From contig OW818641.1 in NCBI GenBank assembly GCA_942492925.1, positions 2,189,193 to 2,253,192 on the forward strand: a stretch of DNA of 64,000 bases, given 5' to 3'. The DNA is from QZKY01 sp942492925. Its GTDB lineage: Bacteria > Pseudomonadota > Gammaproteobacteria > Burkholderiales > Burkholderiaceae_D. The notes under the pieces were generated by a model, which did not search any database, had not been told where the DNA came from, and saw only the letters and a list, made by a program, of their open reading frames with translations. The position numbers and the translations under genes are program-made. Below, in pieces: positions 57,254 to 64,000 of the stretch (position 1 is the first letter of the stretch; each line of letters begins with the position of its first letter).

Positions 57254-57532
57254 CCTCCAAAAATGATGCTTGGTTTAACCACCACCTTGCATCGGTTCAA
57301 ACACGGTGTCCAACGTTAGGAGTTCAGCTCTGGCGAACCAGCTCAAAACTGCGAAACTGTTTGGGCGCACCATCTGCGCTGGGTACAGACCTCTGTAATT
57401 AACACCATCCGCCGACTGCTCAGATGCTGCCCAACGGTCTTTGACTGCCTGAACCTTCCTCGATACTTTGATTCTGGTTCAGCCCAAAGTCTTGCCTCGC
57501 ACTATCTCAGTGCGAGGACTTCATTCTTTACA
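57254..57532 (-). promoter_or_regulatory. rplJ leader (probable L10 autoregulation region)
   Basis: This 279-bp spacer between rplA and rplJ begins with a perfect 9-bp hairpin, CCTCGCACT/AGTGCGAGG (57495-57517), 15 bases past the rplA stop, without a U-tract. Several complementary segments follow, including GAGCTGGTTC with GAGCTGAACTC-like pairing nearer rplJ. In many bacteria L10-(L12)4 binds this leader to repress translation of rplJL; the location and length fit, but the conserved kink-turn was not verified. Confidence 0.55.
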
Positions 57533-58228
57533 TCAAGCCGACAACGTCGCCTGATCCACACGCACACCCGCCCCCATCGTCGAGGAAAGCGAGACCTTGC
57601 GCAAATACTGACCCTTGCTGCTCGTCGGCTTGGCCTTGGTCAATGCATCAATCAAGGCCATCAGATTCGTCTTCAGCGCTTCGTCGGTAAATGACTTGCG
57701 GCCAATCGTCGCGTGAATGATACCGGCGCGATCAGTACGATACTGCACTTGACCAGCCTTGGCATTCTTGACAGCGGTGGCCACGTCCGGCGTTACCGTA
57801 CCAACACGCGGATTCGGCATCAGGCCGCGCGGGCCGAGAATTTGGCCCAAGGTACCGACGACGCGCATCGTGTCCGGGGATGCGATCACGATATCGAATG
57901 GCATGTCGCCGCCCTTGATACGCTCAGCCAGATCTTCCATGCCAACGATATCAGCGCCTGCAGCTTTGGCTTGTTCAGCCTTGTCGCCCGTTGCAAAGAC
58001 GGCGACGCGTACGGTTTTGCCAGTACCCTCAGGCATGACGACTGAACCACGAACCACTTGATCAGATTTGCGCGGATCGACGCCCAATTGCACCGCAACG
58101 TCAATCGACTCGTTGAATTTTGCTGTGGCACATTCGCGAACAATCGCGATGGCATTTTCAAACGGATAAACTTGGTTGCGATCCACTTTTGCCTTGATCG
58201 CCTTGGCACGTTTCGATAATTTCGCCAT
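57533..58228 (-). CDS. rplA: 50S ribosomal protein L1
   Basis: The 231-residue L1-stalk protein moves deacylated tRNA at the E site and usually represses its own rplKA operon. MAKLSKRAKAIKAKVDRNQV, KGGDMPFDIVIASPDTMRVV and LGPRGLMPNPRVGTVT are diagnostic. It lies two bases after rplK. Confidence 0.99.
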   Translation of the reverse strand: MAKLSKRAKAIKAKVDRNQVYPFENAIAIVRECATAKFNESIDVAVQLGVDPRKSDQVVRGSVVMPEGTGKTVRVAVFATGDKAEQAKAAGADIVGMEDLAERIKGGDMPFDIVIASPDTMRVVGTLGQILGPRGLMPNPRVGTVTPDVATAVKNAKAGQVQYRTDRAGIIHATIGRKSFTDEALKTNLMALIDALTKAKPTSSKGQYLRKVSLSSTMGAGVRVDQATLSA

Positions 58229-58230
58229 GA

Positions 58231-58659
58231 TTAACCCTCCACCGTAATACCGATCGAACGCGCAGAGCCCGCGATCGTGCTCACCGCAGCATCCATGTCG
58301 GCTGCCGTCAGATCCTTCATTTTGATCTTGGCGATCTCTTCAGCTTGTGCGCGCGTGATCTTGCCAACCTTGTCTACGTGCGGCTTGGCAGATCCTTTTT
58401 GAATGCCCGCTGCTTTCTTGATCAAGAAGGTCGCCGGCGGCGTCTTCATCTCAAACGTGAAAGACTTGTCCGCGAATGCGGTGATGACGACGGGAATCGG
58501 CATACCTGCTTCCAAGCTTTGCGTCTGCGCATTGAAAGCCTTGCAGAATTCCATGATGTTCAAACCGCGCTGACCCAATGCCGGGCCAATTGGCGGGGAT
58601 GGGTTGGCTTTCCCAGCTGGAACTTGCAGCTTGATAAAGCCTACAATTTTCTTTGCCAT
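58231..58659 (-). CDS. rplK: 50S ribosomal protein L11
   Basis: The 142-residue GTPase-centre protein is needed for RelA-dependent sensing of uncharged tRNA. KKIVGFIKLQVPAGKANPSP and PPIGPALGQRGLNIMEFCKA are the N-terminal hallmarks and KTPPATFLIKKAAGIQKGSA the central one. It is preceded by a 116-bp spacer after nusG. Confidence 0.99.
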   Translation of the reverse strand: MAKKIVGFIKLQVPAGKANPSPPIGPALGQRGLNIMEFCKAFNAQTQSLEAGMPIPVVITAFADKSFTFEMKTPPATFLIKKAAGIQKGSAKPHVDKVGKITRAQAEEIAKIKMKDLTAADMDAAVSTIAGSARSIGITVEG

Positions 58660-58775
58660 GATGTTTCCTAAGTAAATGAGTCATAACGCCGTCTTTTCAG
58701 ATCGAAGAGAATCGGCTCCTCTGCCAGATTTGATCATTGGGATCACGCCCTGGACTGGCGTTTACTTCAAAATCT

Positions 58776-59372
58776 TTAAGTTTTCTCGACCTGCCCGAAT
58801 TCCAGCTCCACCGGCGTGGCACGACCGAAAATCGTAACTGAAACACGCACACGTGATTTTTCGTAGTTCACTTCTTCAACGTTGCCATTGAAATCTGCAA
58901 ACGGGCCATCTTTGATACGGACGAGCTCGCCGACCTCGTACAAAATTTTCGGGCGCGGCTTGTCCACCCCGTCTTGCATTTGCTGCAAAATCTTGTCGAT
59001 GTCTCTGGCAGGAACCGGCGTCGGCCTGTTCAGTTTTCCGCCAATAAAACCGGTCACCTTGTTGGTATTTTTCACCAAGTGCCAAGTTTCATCGGTCATT
59101 TCCATCTCGACCAGAATGTAGCCCGGAAAGAAGCGCCGTTCACTGACAGACTTCTGACCACCCTTGACCTCGACCACTTCTTCGGTCGGCACCAGAATTT
59201 CTCCGAACTTGTCTTGCATGCCAGCGCGATCAATGCGCTCCAGCAGCGCGCGACGCACGCTCTTTTCCATGCCGGAATACGCATGCACGACGTACCAGCG
59301 CTTATTGCCTGGCGTAGTGGATGCGTTGCCTTGCGATTCGACCTGCAAGTTTTCTTGCGCCTTTTCGCTCAT
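58776..59372 (-). CDS. nusG: transcription termination/antitermination protein NusG
   Basis: This 198-residue factor binds RNA polymerase and couples it to Rho or to the ribosome through S10. The NGN domain (RWYVVHAYSGMEKSVRRALL, then RFFPGYILVEMEM) is followed by a KOW motif (GELVRIKDGPFADFNGNVEE). An N-terminal extension of about 18 polar residues precedes the domain. Its ATG overlaps the secE stop by one base. Confidence 0.99.
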   Translation of the reverse strand: MSEKAQENLQVESQGNASTTPGNKRWYVVHAYSGMEKSVRRALLERIDRAGMQDKFGEILVPTEEVVEVKGGQKSVSERRFFPGYILVEMEMTDETWHLVKNTNKVTGFIGGKLNRPTPVPARDIDKILQQMQDGVDKPRPKILYEVGELVRIKDGPFADFNGNVEEVNYEKSRVRVSVTIFGRATPVELEFGQVEKT

Positions 59373-59755
59373 TATTTTTTCCAGCCCAGGATCACGTCAT
59401 ACAGCACGAATTCGAGCACTTTGTCAGCACCCCATAAAAACAGCGCCATGATCAAAACGAAGCCAAACACGACCGCCGTCACCCGCAAGGATTCGTTGCG
59501 AGTAGGCCATACAACCCTTCTCGCCTCACGAATGGATTCTTGCGCAAAAATGATGAAATTCTTGCCCGCCGTGGATGTCCATGCCAACCCCGCAGCGACC
59601 ACGAGCCCGACAACCAATACCGCCGCACGCACGGCCGTGGATTTACCTGACAAAAAGTAAAAACCCACAATGCCTGCAAACGCCGCAACGCATGCCAGCA
59701 CTACCTTGATTTTGTCGCCAGAATTGCCGACGGTTTGTACGGATTGATTAGACAT
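59372..59755 (-). CDS. secE: preprotein translocase subunit SecE
   Basis: The 127-residue small translocon subunit has three membrane helices (two near the N-terminus, KVVLACVAAFAGIVGFYFL and AVRAAVLVVGLVVAAGLAW), the conserved amphipathic helix with ESIREARRVVWPTRNESLR, and the essential last helix. It is the three-helix form as in E. coli. It lies between tRNA-Trp and nusG. Confidence 0.97.
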   Translation of the reverse strand: MSNQSVQTVGNSGDKIKVVLACVAAFAGIVGFYFLSGKSTAVRAAVLVVGLVVAAGLAWTSTAGKNFIIFAQESIREARRVVWPTRNESLRVTAVVFGFVLIMALFLWGADKVLEFVLYDVILGWKK

Positions 59756-59790
59756 ACAGATTTACTTTCTGTGTCCTGCACGCATTGGGT

Positions 59791-59866
59791 TGGCAGGGGC
59801 GGAGGGCATCGAACCCCCAACCTTCGGTTTTGGAGACCGACGCTCTGCCAATTGAGCTACACCCCT
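59791..59866 (-). tRNA. tRNA-Trp (CCA anticodon)
   Basis: This 76-nt cloverleaf has acceptor AGGGGTG pairing with CGCCCCT, anticodon loop CTCCAAA, T-loop GTTCGAT and an encoded CCA end (59791-59793). It lies between tuf and secE, as in most proteobacteria, and is probably cut from their common transcript. Confidence 0.97.
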
Positions 59867-59898
59867 AGATTCCAATGCAAAAACCTGCTGGTATCACC

Positions 59899-59921
59899 TT
59901 ATGCCGGGACATCCGGCATAA
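59899..59921 (-). repeat. hairpin between tuf and tRNA-Trp
   Basis: TTATGCCGG (59899-59907) and CCGGCATAA (59913-59921) form a perfect 9-bp stem with a 5-nt loop, 11 bp past the tuf stop. There is no T-run, so transcription probably continues into tRNA-Trp; the hairpin may protect the tuf 3' end after processing. Confidence 0.7.
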
Positions 59922-59932
59922 AGCCCTCAATA

Positions 59933-61123
59933 TTACTCAATAATTTTGGCAACAACGCCGGCGCCGACGGTACGGCCACCTTCGCGAATCGCAAAGCGCA
60001 GACCTTCTTCCATCGCGATCGGGCAAATCAGCTTGACCGTGATCGACACGTTGTCGCCAGGCATCACCATTTCCTTGTCCTTCGGCAACTCGATCGAGCC
60101 AGTTACGTCCGTGGTACGGAAGTAGAACTGCGGACGGTAGTTGTTAAAGAATGGGGTATGACGGCCACCTTCTTCTTTGGACAATACGTAAATCTCGCCA
60201 GTGAAGTTGCTGTGCGGCTTGATGGAGCCCGGCTTGGCCAACACTTGACCACGCTCGACTTCTTCACGCTTCGTACCACGCAACAGCACGCCAACGTTGT
60301 CGCCCGCTTGACCTTGGTCGAGCAGTTTGCGGAACATTTCAACGCCCGTACAGGTGGTCTTGAGGGTGTCCTTAATACCAACGATTTCGAGTTCGTCGCC
60401 GACCTTCACGATACCGCGCTCAACACGGCCGGTTACAACCGTGCCACGACCAGAGATCGAGAACACGTCTTCGACCGGCATCAAGAAGGCGCCGTCAACG
60501 GCACGTTCCGGGGTCGGAATGTAGCTGTCCAGAGCTTCAGCGAGCTTCATGATCGATTGTTCGCCCAGCTCGCCAGCATCGCCTTCGAGGGCCATCTTGG
60601 CAGAGCCTTTGATGATCGGCAGATCGTCGCCAGGGAACTCATAACGGGAAAGGAGCTCACGCACTTCCATTTCAACCAGCTCGAGCAATTCTGCGTCATC
60701 CACCATGTCGCACTTGTTCAGGTAGACGATGATGTACGGCACACCGACCTGACGGGCCAGCAGGATGTGTTCGCGCGTTTGCGGCATCGGGCCGTCTGCT
60801 GCGGAACAGACCAGAATCGCGCCGTCCATTTGGGCTGCGCCGGTAATCATGTTCTTGATATAGTCGGCGTGGCCCGGGCAGTCTACGTGCGCGTAGTGGC
60901 GATTCGCCGTCTCGTATTCAACGTGCGCGGTGTTAATCGTAATGCCGCGTGCCTTTTCTTCCGGCGCAGCATCAATCTGATCGTAAGCCTTCGCCTCACC
61001 ACCAAACTTCTTCGACAATACCGTCGCAATCGCTGCGGTCAGGGTGGTCTTGCCATGGTCAACGTGACCAATCGTGCCTACGTTCACGTGCGGCTTCGTC
61101 CGCTCAAACTTGCTCTTTGCCAT
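59933..61123 (-). CDS. tuf: elongation factor Tu (second copy)
   Basis: The 396-residue EF-Tu differs from the str-cluster copy by six residues that I can see: A183, Q189, K193, V209, T362 and C367 here. All GTPase motifs are intact. Long stretches are identical even at third codon positions, while the changed residues are clustered, the pattern left by repeated gene conversion. It is transcribed behind tRNA-Tyr, tRNA-Gly and tRNA-Thr. Confidence 0.99.
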   Translation of the reverse strand: MAKSKFERTKPHVNVGTIGHVDHGKTTLTAAIATVLSKKFGGEAKAYDQIDAAPEEKARGITINTAHVEYETANRHYAHVDCPGHADYIKNMITGAAQMDGAILVCSAADGPMPQTREHILLARQVGVPYIIVYLNKCDMVDDAELLELVEMEVRELLSRYEFPGDDLPIIKGSAKMALEGDAGELGEQSIMKLAEALDSYIPTPERAVDGAFLMPVEDVFSISGRGTVVTGRVERGIVKVGDELEIVGIKDTLKTTCTGVEMFRKLLDQGQAGDNVGVLLRGTKREEVERGQVLAKPGSIKPHSNFTGEIYVLSKEEGGRHTPFFNNYRPQFYFRTTDVTGSIELPKDKEMVMPGDNVSITVKLICPIAMEEGLRFAIREGGRTVGAGVVAKIIE

Positions 61124-61216
61124 TTTTGACTCCTAACGTTTTGATGAGTATGCCCAGGCACGCGCCCGACCCTCTTTTTATATTGCTTGCCTTCCGCCAA
61201 CCAATACTTCTCAACC

Positions 61217-61291
<75 letters not shown>

Positions 61292-61328
61292 CTTTCACGT
61301 ATGCGCCCACTGCGGCGCACACAAAAAC

Positions 61329-61402
61329 TGGAGCGGGTGAAGGGAATCGAACCCTCGTCATAAGCTTGGAAGGCTTCAGCTCTACCATTGAGCTACACCC
61401 GC
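61329..61402 (-). tRNA. tRNA-Gly (TCC anticodon)
   Basis: This 74-nt cloverleaf has acceptor GCGGGTG, anticodon loop CTTCCAA, T-loop GTTCGAT and an encoded CCA. It lies between tRNA-Tyr and tRNA-Thr in one transcript. Confidence 0.97.
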
Positions 61403-61436
61403 CAGGGGCGACCGCTTCAGCCGCACAACTAACCTT

Positions 61437-61522
61437 TGGTGGAGGGGGCTGGATTCGAACCAGCGTACTCGTAAGAGGGCAGATTTACAGTCTGCTGCCA
61501 TTAACCACTCGGCCACCCCTCC
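61437..61522 (-). tRNA. tRNA-Tyr (GTA anticodon)
   Basis: This 86-nt class II tRNA has a long variable arm, acceptor GGAGGGG, anticodon loop CTGTAAA and an encoded CCA. It is the first gene of the tRNA-tuf transcript, eight bases after the predicted start site. Confidence 0.97.
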
Positions 61523-61536
61523 GCAAGGAACCTCGG

Positions 61537-61565
61537 ATTATCGCCCCTTATTCACTCCGTGTCAA
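61537..61565 (-). promoter_or_regulatory. near-consensus promoter for tRNA-Tyr/Gly/Thr-tuf
   Basis: A perfect TTGACA (61565-61560) and GATAAT (61542-61537) lie exactly 17 bp apart on the minus strand. Transcription should start near 61530, just ahead of tRNA-Tyr. This is the strongest promoter by consensus that I found in the window. Confidence 0.9.
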
Positions 61566-61693
61566 CCCGACACACATATGGGCACACAATGAGACAAAAG
61601 CGCGATTTTCTCAAAATAATGGGGAGCACAATATAACCACACCGTTATTCTCAGTTAAGCAAAATAGGCAGCCGAAGGGTGCTATTAATAAAA

Positions 61694-61735
61694 TTTGCGC
61701 CTCAATTCTCCTTTTCCGGAGGCTTGAGGCGCAAA
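61694..61735 (-). terminator. terminator of the chemoreceptor gene
   Basis: TTTGCGCCTCAA and TTGAGGCGCAAA form a perfect 12-bp stem, with an inner CTCC/GGAG pairing in the loop. On the minus strand it continues into TTTTATTAA. It lies 24 bp past the chemoreceptor stop. Confidence 0.88.
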
Positions 61736-61759
61736 GGTTTCTGGCGGAGCTGAGAAAGC

Positions 61760-63262
61760 TTATTTCTTGTAAATACCGCAACCAACAATGAGGTCTTCAA
61801 ATTTCTGCAAATACATTGATTTTGGCTCCATTTGTTTGGATACAGGATTCAAGAACGTGTAATCCTGCCATCCGCCGCCCTTTGATTTGATAATTTCGAC
61901 ACGCTCGCGAATAAACAGCTTTCCGGCGCCATCCTTACCGTCAATCATGTCCTTACCGATGTTGCCCGGATTGGCTCCATGCGCCAGATTTTTACCATTC
62001 ATGTCATAGACGACCACATAGAGATCTCTGTCCGTATAACCTCCGAAGGGGTTGTTCGCATCGGAAAAAGTCTTTTCTCTACCTTGCTCTTGCAGCGATG
62101 CGAGGGCCCGCTTCACGAGTTCAACCGCCTCATCCGCAGTTCCCATCTCGGTTGTTCTCAGCTTGAACAACTGGACTTGTTTGACCAATTCTGCCGTCTG
62201 ACCTTGCAAGGATTCTGCGGCCGCAGCGGACTCTTCAACCAGCGCTGCATTTTGTTGCGTCACCTGATCCATTTGCGTGATCGCCTGATTGACCTGCTCA
62301 ATCCCCTGACTTTGCTCGTTGCTGGCCTCCGCAATCTCCGTCATGATGTCGGTGACGCGTCTTACGCTCGTGACGATTTCCTGCATCGTTGCACCCGCCT
62401 GATCCACGAGCTTATTGCCAACATCGACCTTGCCAACGGAATCATCGATCAACCCCTTGATTTCGCGAGCAGCCGTTGCACTGCGTTGAGCTAGGCTGCG
62501 CACCTCTGTTGCTACCACAGCGAAGCCGCGCCCTTGCTCTCCTGCGCGAGCTGCCTCAACAGCTGCGTTGAGCGCCAGAATATTGGTCTGAAACGCAATG
62601 CCATCGATCACATTGATAATGTCCGCAATTTTCCGCGATGAATCGTGAATAGCCCGCATCGTCTCAACCACCTCAGCTACGACCTCTCCGCCTTTGACCG
62701 CGATATCAGACGCGCTGCCTGCCAATTGATTGGCTTGACGGGCATTCTCTGCATTTTGGCGCACGGTAGCTGTCAGCTCTTCCATTGAAGATGCCGTCTC
62801 CTCCAGTGAGCTCGCTTGTTCTTCTGTGCGAGAGGATAAATCCTGATTGCCCGAAGCAATTTCTTTCGAAGCATTGGCGATCGTTCCAGTCCCGTTACGT
62901 ACATTCCACACCACGTTGGCCAAACCCAAAGTGATGCTGCCGATGGCTTTCTGCAATTTGCCGATTTCATCATTGCGTGTTGTTTCTTCACGAAGAGAAA
63001 GGTCTCCACTCGCGATTCGCTCGGCTAGTTCAGTCGCATGTCGTAGCGGACCAGAAACCATCGTCTGAATCACGTTATATATAACAACGCAAATGAAGAC
63101 AACGCTTATTATTCCGCCTAGTGCAAAATATGCTCCCTGCTCGACCACACTCGCGTTTGAATACCAGATCACACCCGAAAAGACCCCAAATACAATAGTC
63201 ACAAGCACGAAGATAAAAACAGTTAACTTTGCGCCAACATTTAAATCGCTCATATTTTTCAT
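61760..63262 (-). CDS. methyl-accepting chemotaxis protein with C-terminal Cache domain
   Basis: This chemoreceptor of 500 residues has membrane helices at about 12-34 and 45-66 with only a short loop between, HAMP (67-120) and a long signalling coiled coil with the tip IDGIAFQTNILALNAAVEAA near residue 230. After the coiled coil comes a single-Cache-like domain (about 380-500: YTDRDLYVVVYDMNGKNLAH, GGGWQDYTFLNPVSKQM, IVGCGIYKK). A sensor after the signalling part must face the cytoplasm. GAGG seven bases before the ATG at 63262 fixes the start (the frame extends to 63277). A sigma-28-like promoter lies upstream. Confidence 0.93.
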   Translation of the reverse strand: MKNMSDLNVGAKLTVFIFVLVTIVFGVFSGVIWYSNASVVEQGAYFALGGIISVVFICVVIYNVIQTMVSGPLRHATELAERIASGDLSLREETTRNDEIGKLQKAIGSITLGLANVVWNVRNGTGTIANASKEIASGNQDLSSRTEEQASSLEETASSMEELTATVRQNAENARQANQLAGSASDIAVKGGEVVAEVVETMRAIHDSSRKIADIINVIDGIAFQTNILALNAAVEAARAGEQGRGFAVVATEVRSLAQRSATAAREIKGLIDDSVGKVDVGNKLVDQAGATMQEIVTSVRRVTDIMTEIAEASNEQSQGIEQVNQAITQMDQVTQQNAALVEESAAAAESLQGQTAELVKQVQLFKLRTTEMGTADEAVELVKRALASLQEQGREKTFSDANNPFGGYTDRDLYVVVYDMNGKNLAHGANPGNIGKDMIDGKDGAGKLFIRERVEIIKSKGGGWQDYTFLNPVSKQMEPKSMYLQKFEDLIVGCGIYKK

Positions 63263-63370
63263 TATTGACCTCAACATTTCATTCGACCGCGTTATGTGTG
63301 GCTACGCCCCTGCGTTAATTTTATGAATATGTGTTGCTGGTAAATCCCCGGAAGGACATACCTAATATAG

Positions 63371-63397
63371 TTTTCGGCAGAAAACGCTTTTACTCTA
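63371..63397 (-). promoter_or_regulatory. sigma-28 (FliA)-like promoter for the chemoreceptor
   Basis: On the minus strand TAGA (63397-63394), 15 bp, then GCCGAAAA (63378-63371) matches the flagellar sigma consensus TAAA-N15-GCCGATAA at 10 of 12 positions. Chemoreceptor genes are classical FliA targets. The leader would be about 100 nt. Confidence 0.65.
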
Positions 63398-63630
63398 GTT
63401 TCCTAAGTGTACCGTCGTCACGTGACAAATCAAATCGTTGAACACAAATGTAAAACCCCTCAAGTTGAGCGCTTAAGGGGGGGTGCGGTGAAGGAAACTT
63501 GGCAATCACGCACTTTTCTCATATGTAGCGCCATACGAAGCCCAGATTTCATGATTCAAGGGGAGACATGATGCCAACTTTCGAGAAGTTTGCCGATTAA
63601 AAGCCCCCCCAAGCACAACAAAAACAAAAA

Positions 63631-63653
63631 CCACCGTTTTACCGGTGGCTTTT
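63631..63653. terminator. bidirectional terminator hairpin
   Basis: CCACCG (63631-63636) and CGGTGG (63643-63648) form a 6-bp stem with a 6-nt loop. CTTTTT follows on the plus strand and TTTTTG on the minus strand. It could be a second stop signal for the rRNA operon or end a short plus-strand transcript. Confidence 0.65.
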
Positions 63654-63755
63654 TCATCTTTCAGTGTATGAAAGCAAGCGCAACTGATTTCTGGACGTAT
63701 CAGACACGAGCTCCGCGGAGTGTCATCGAGATTTGCTGATTTTGTTGGGGTAAAA

Positions 63756-63788
63756 AAAAAGCCCTAGCTGCATTAGCTAGGGCTTTTT
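63756..63788 (-). terminator. intrinsic terminator of the rRNA operon
   Basis: GCCCTAGCT (63761-63769) and AGCTAGGGC (63775-63783) make a perfect 9-bp stem with a 5-nt loop, extended by A/T runs on both sides. It lies 11 bp beyond the 5S gene on the minus strand and ends in a long T-tract. Confidence 0.92.
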
Positions 63789-63798
63789 CGTTGTAAGA

Positions 63799-63914
63799 GC
63801 CTGACGATAACCTACTTTCACACTGGTAATCAGCACTATCATCGGCGAGAAGTCGTTTCACGGTCCTGTTCGGGATGGGAAGGGGTGGTACCAACTCTCT
63901 ATGGTCATCAGGCA
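63799..63914 (-). rRNA. rrf: 5S ribosomal RNA
   Basis: The minus-strand sequence starts TGCCTGATGACCATAGAG, contains the conserved CCCATCCCGAACAGG, and ends with CGTCAGGC, which pairs with its 5' end. This is a complete 5S rRNA of about 116 nt. The 23S and 16S genes should lie to the right of the window. Confidence 0.96.
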
Positions 63915-64000
63915 TAACTTGTAGGTTGTTTGCGTGGTGCTGCAAACAACGCAATCTTGGAAGAAGTAGAGAGTATTACTTAATCAGCGGGTCAGCTGAT
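63915..64000 (-). other. 5' flank of 5S rRNA (23S-5S spacer)
   Basis: These 86 bases lie directly upstream of 5S in the transcript and contain the small hairpin GTTTG/CAAAC near 63928-63947. I do not recognise the 23S 3' end within them, so the window probably stops inside the spacer. Confidence 0.55.

Larger units (their letters stand above)
63263..63798. other. 536-bp region between the chemoreceptor and 5S rRNA
   Basis: There is no convincing gene. It holds the chemoreceptor promoter (63371-63397), the hairpin terminator at 63631-63653 and the rRNA terminator at 63756-63788. A ten-codon plus-strand ORF at 63568-63600 has a GGGGAG ribosome-binding site, but its status is doubtful. Confidence 0.7.

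Noticed and set aside
63915..64000. 3' end of 23S rRNA at the right edge
   Set aside because: The conserved terminal 23S sequence was not recognisable in these 86 bases; only spacer is supported.

Overview
The window is a chromosomal segment of a betaproteobacterium. The arrangement tRNA-Tyr / tRNA-Gly / tRNA-Thr / tuf / tRNA-Trp / secE / nusG / rplKAJL / rpoBC, followed by rpsL-rpsG-fusA-tuf-rpsJ and the S10, spc and alpha ribosomal clusters, is typical of Burkholderiales. The EF-Tu and RNA polymerase sequences look most like Oxalobacteraceae, but family-level placement is my inference. No insertion sequence, prophage or CRISPR array was seen.

Layout. Positions 1-4,000 hold the start of an MFS transporter, a short gene or small RNA behind a PhoB-box-like promoter, serS and rarA. 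Positions 4,020-13,765 are a cyclic-di-GMP block: a 1554-residue Cache/PAS/GAF/GGDEF/EAL protein on the minus strand, then, divergently, a stand-alone membrane sensor followed by a full-length GGDEF/EAL protein with the same sensor region. Positions 14,130-21,092 are a thiol-redox island: a C_GCAxxG_C_C protein, a SigZ-type ECF sigma factor and DsbB on the plus strand, facing a minus-strand set of DsbA-like, periplasmic thioredoxin, CcdA-like and thioredoxin/DsbD-like membrane proteins, and then a metal-type permease with a small CxxC protein. Positions 21,131-24,845 encode a calcium-type P-ATPase and a Na+/Ca2+-type antiporter, followed by cutA.

Positions 25,453-44,900 are, in transcription order right to left, rpsL-rpsG-fusA-tuf-rpsJ, rplCDWB-rpsS-rplV-rpsC-rplP-rpmC-rpsQ, rplNXE-rpsNH-rplFR-rpsE-rpmD-rplO-secY-infA-rpmJ, and rpsMKD-rpoA-rplQ. 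Well-formed promoters are visible before rpsL, rplC and rplN, and an intrinsic terminator lies inside the alpha cluster between rpsK and rpsD. Two plus-strand genes, a phosphoethanolamine-transferase-like protein and a secreted tyrosine-rich protein, separate this block from the rpoC-rpoB-rplL-rplJ-rplA-rplK-nusG-secE block (47,626-59,755).

The right end (59,791-64,000) carries tRNA-Trp, a second tuf, tRNA-Thr, tRNA-Gly and tRNA-Tyr behind one near-consensus sigma-70 promoter, a chemoreceptor with a C-terminal Cache domain behind a sigma-28-like promoter, and the 5S rRNA gene with terminator that closes an rRNA operon extending beyond the window. Most of the window is core translation and transcription machinery. 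The less usual parts are the PhoB-linked small transcript, the duplicated sensor, the redox island, and the RNA structures in the ribosomal operons.
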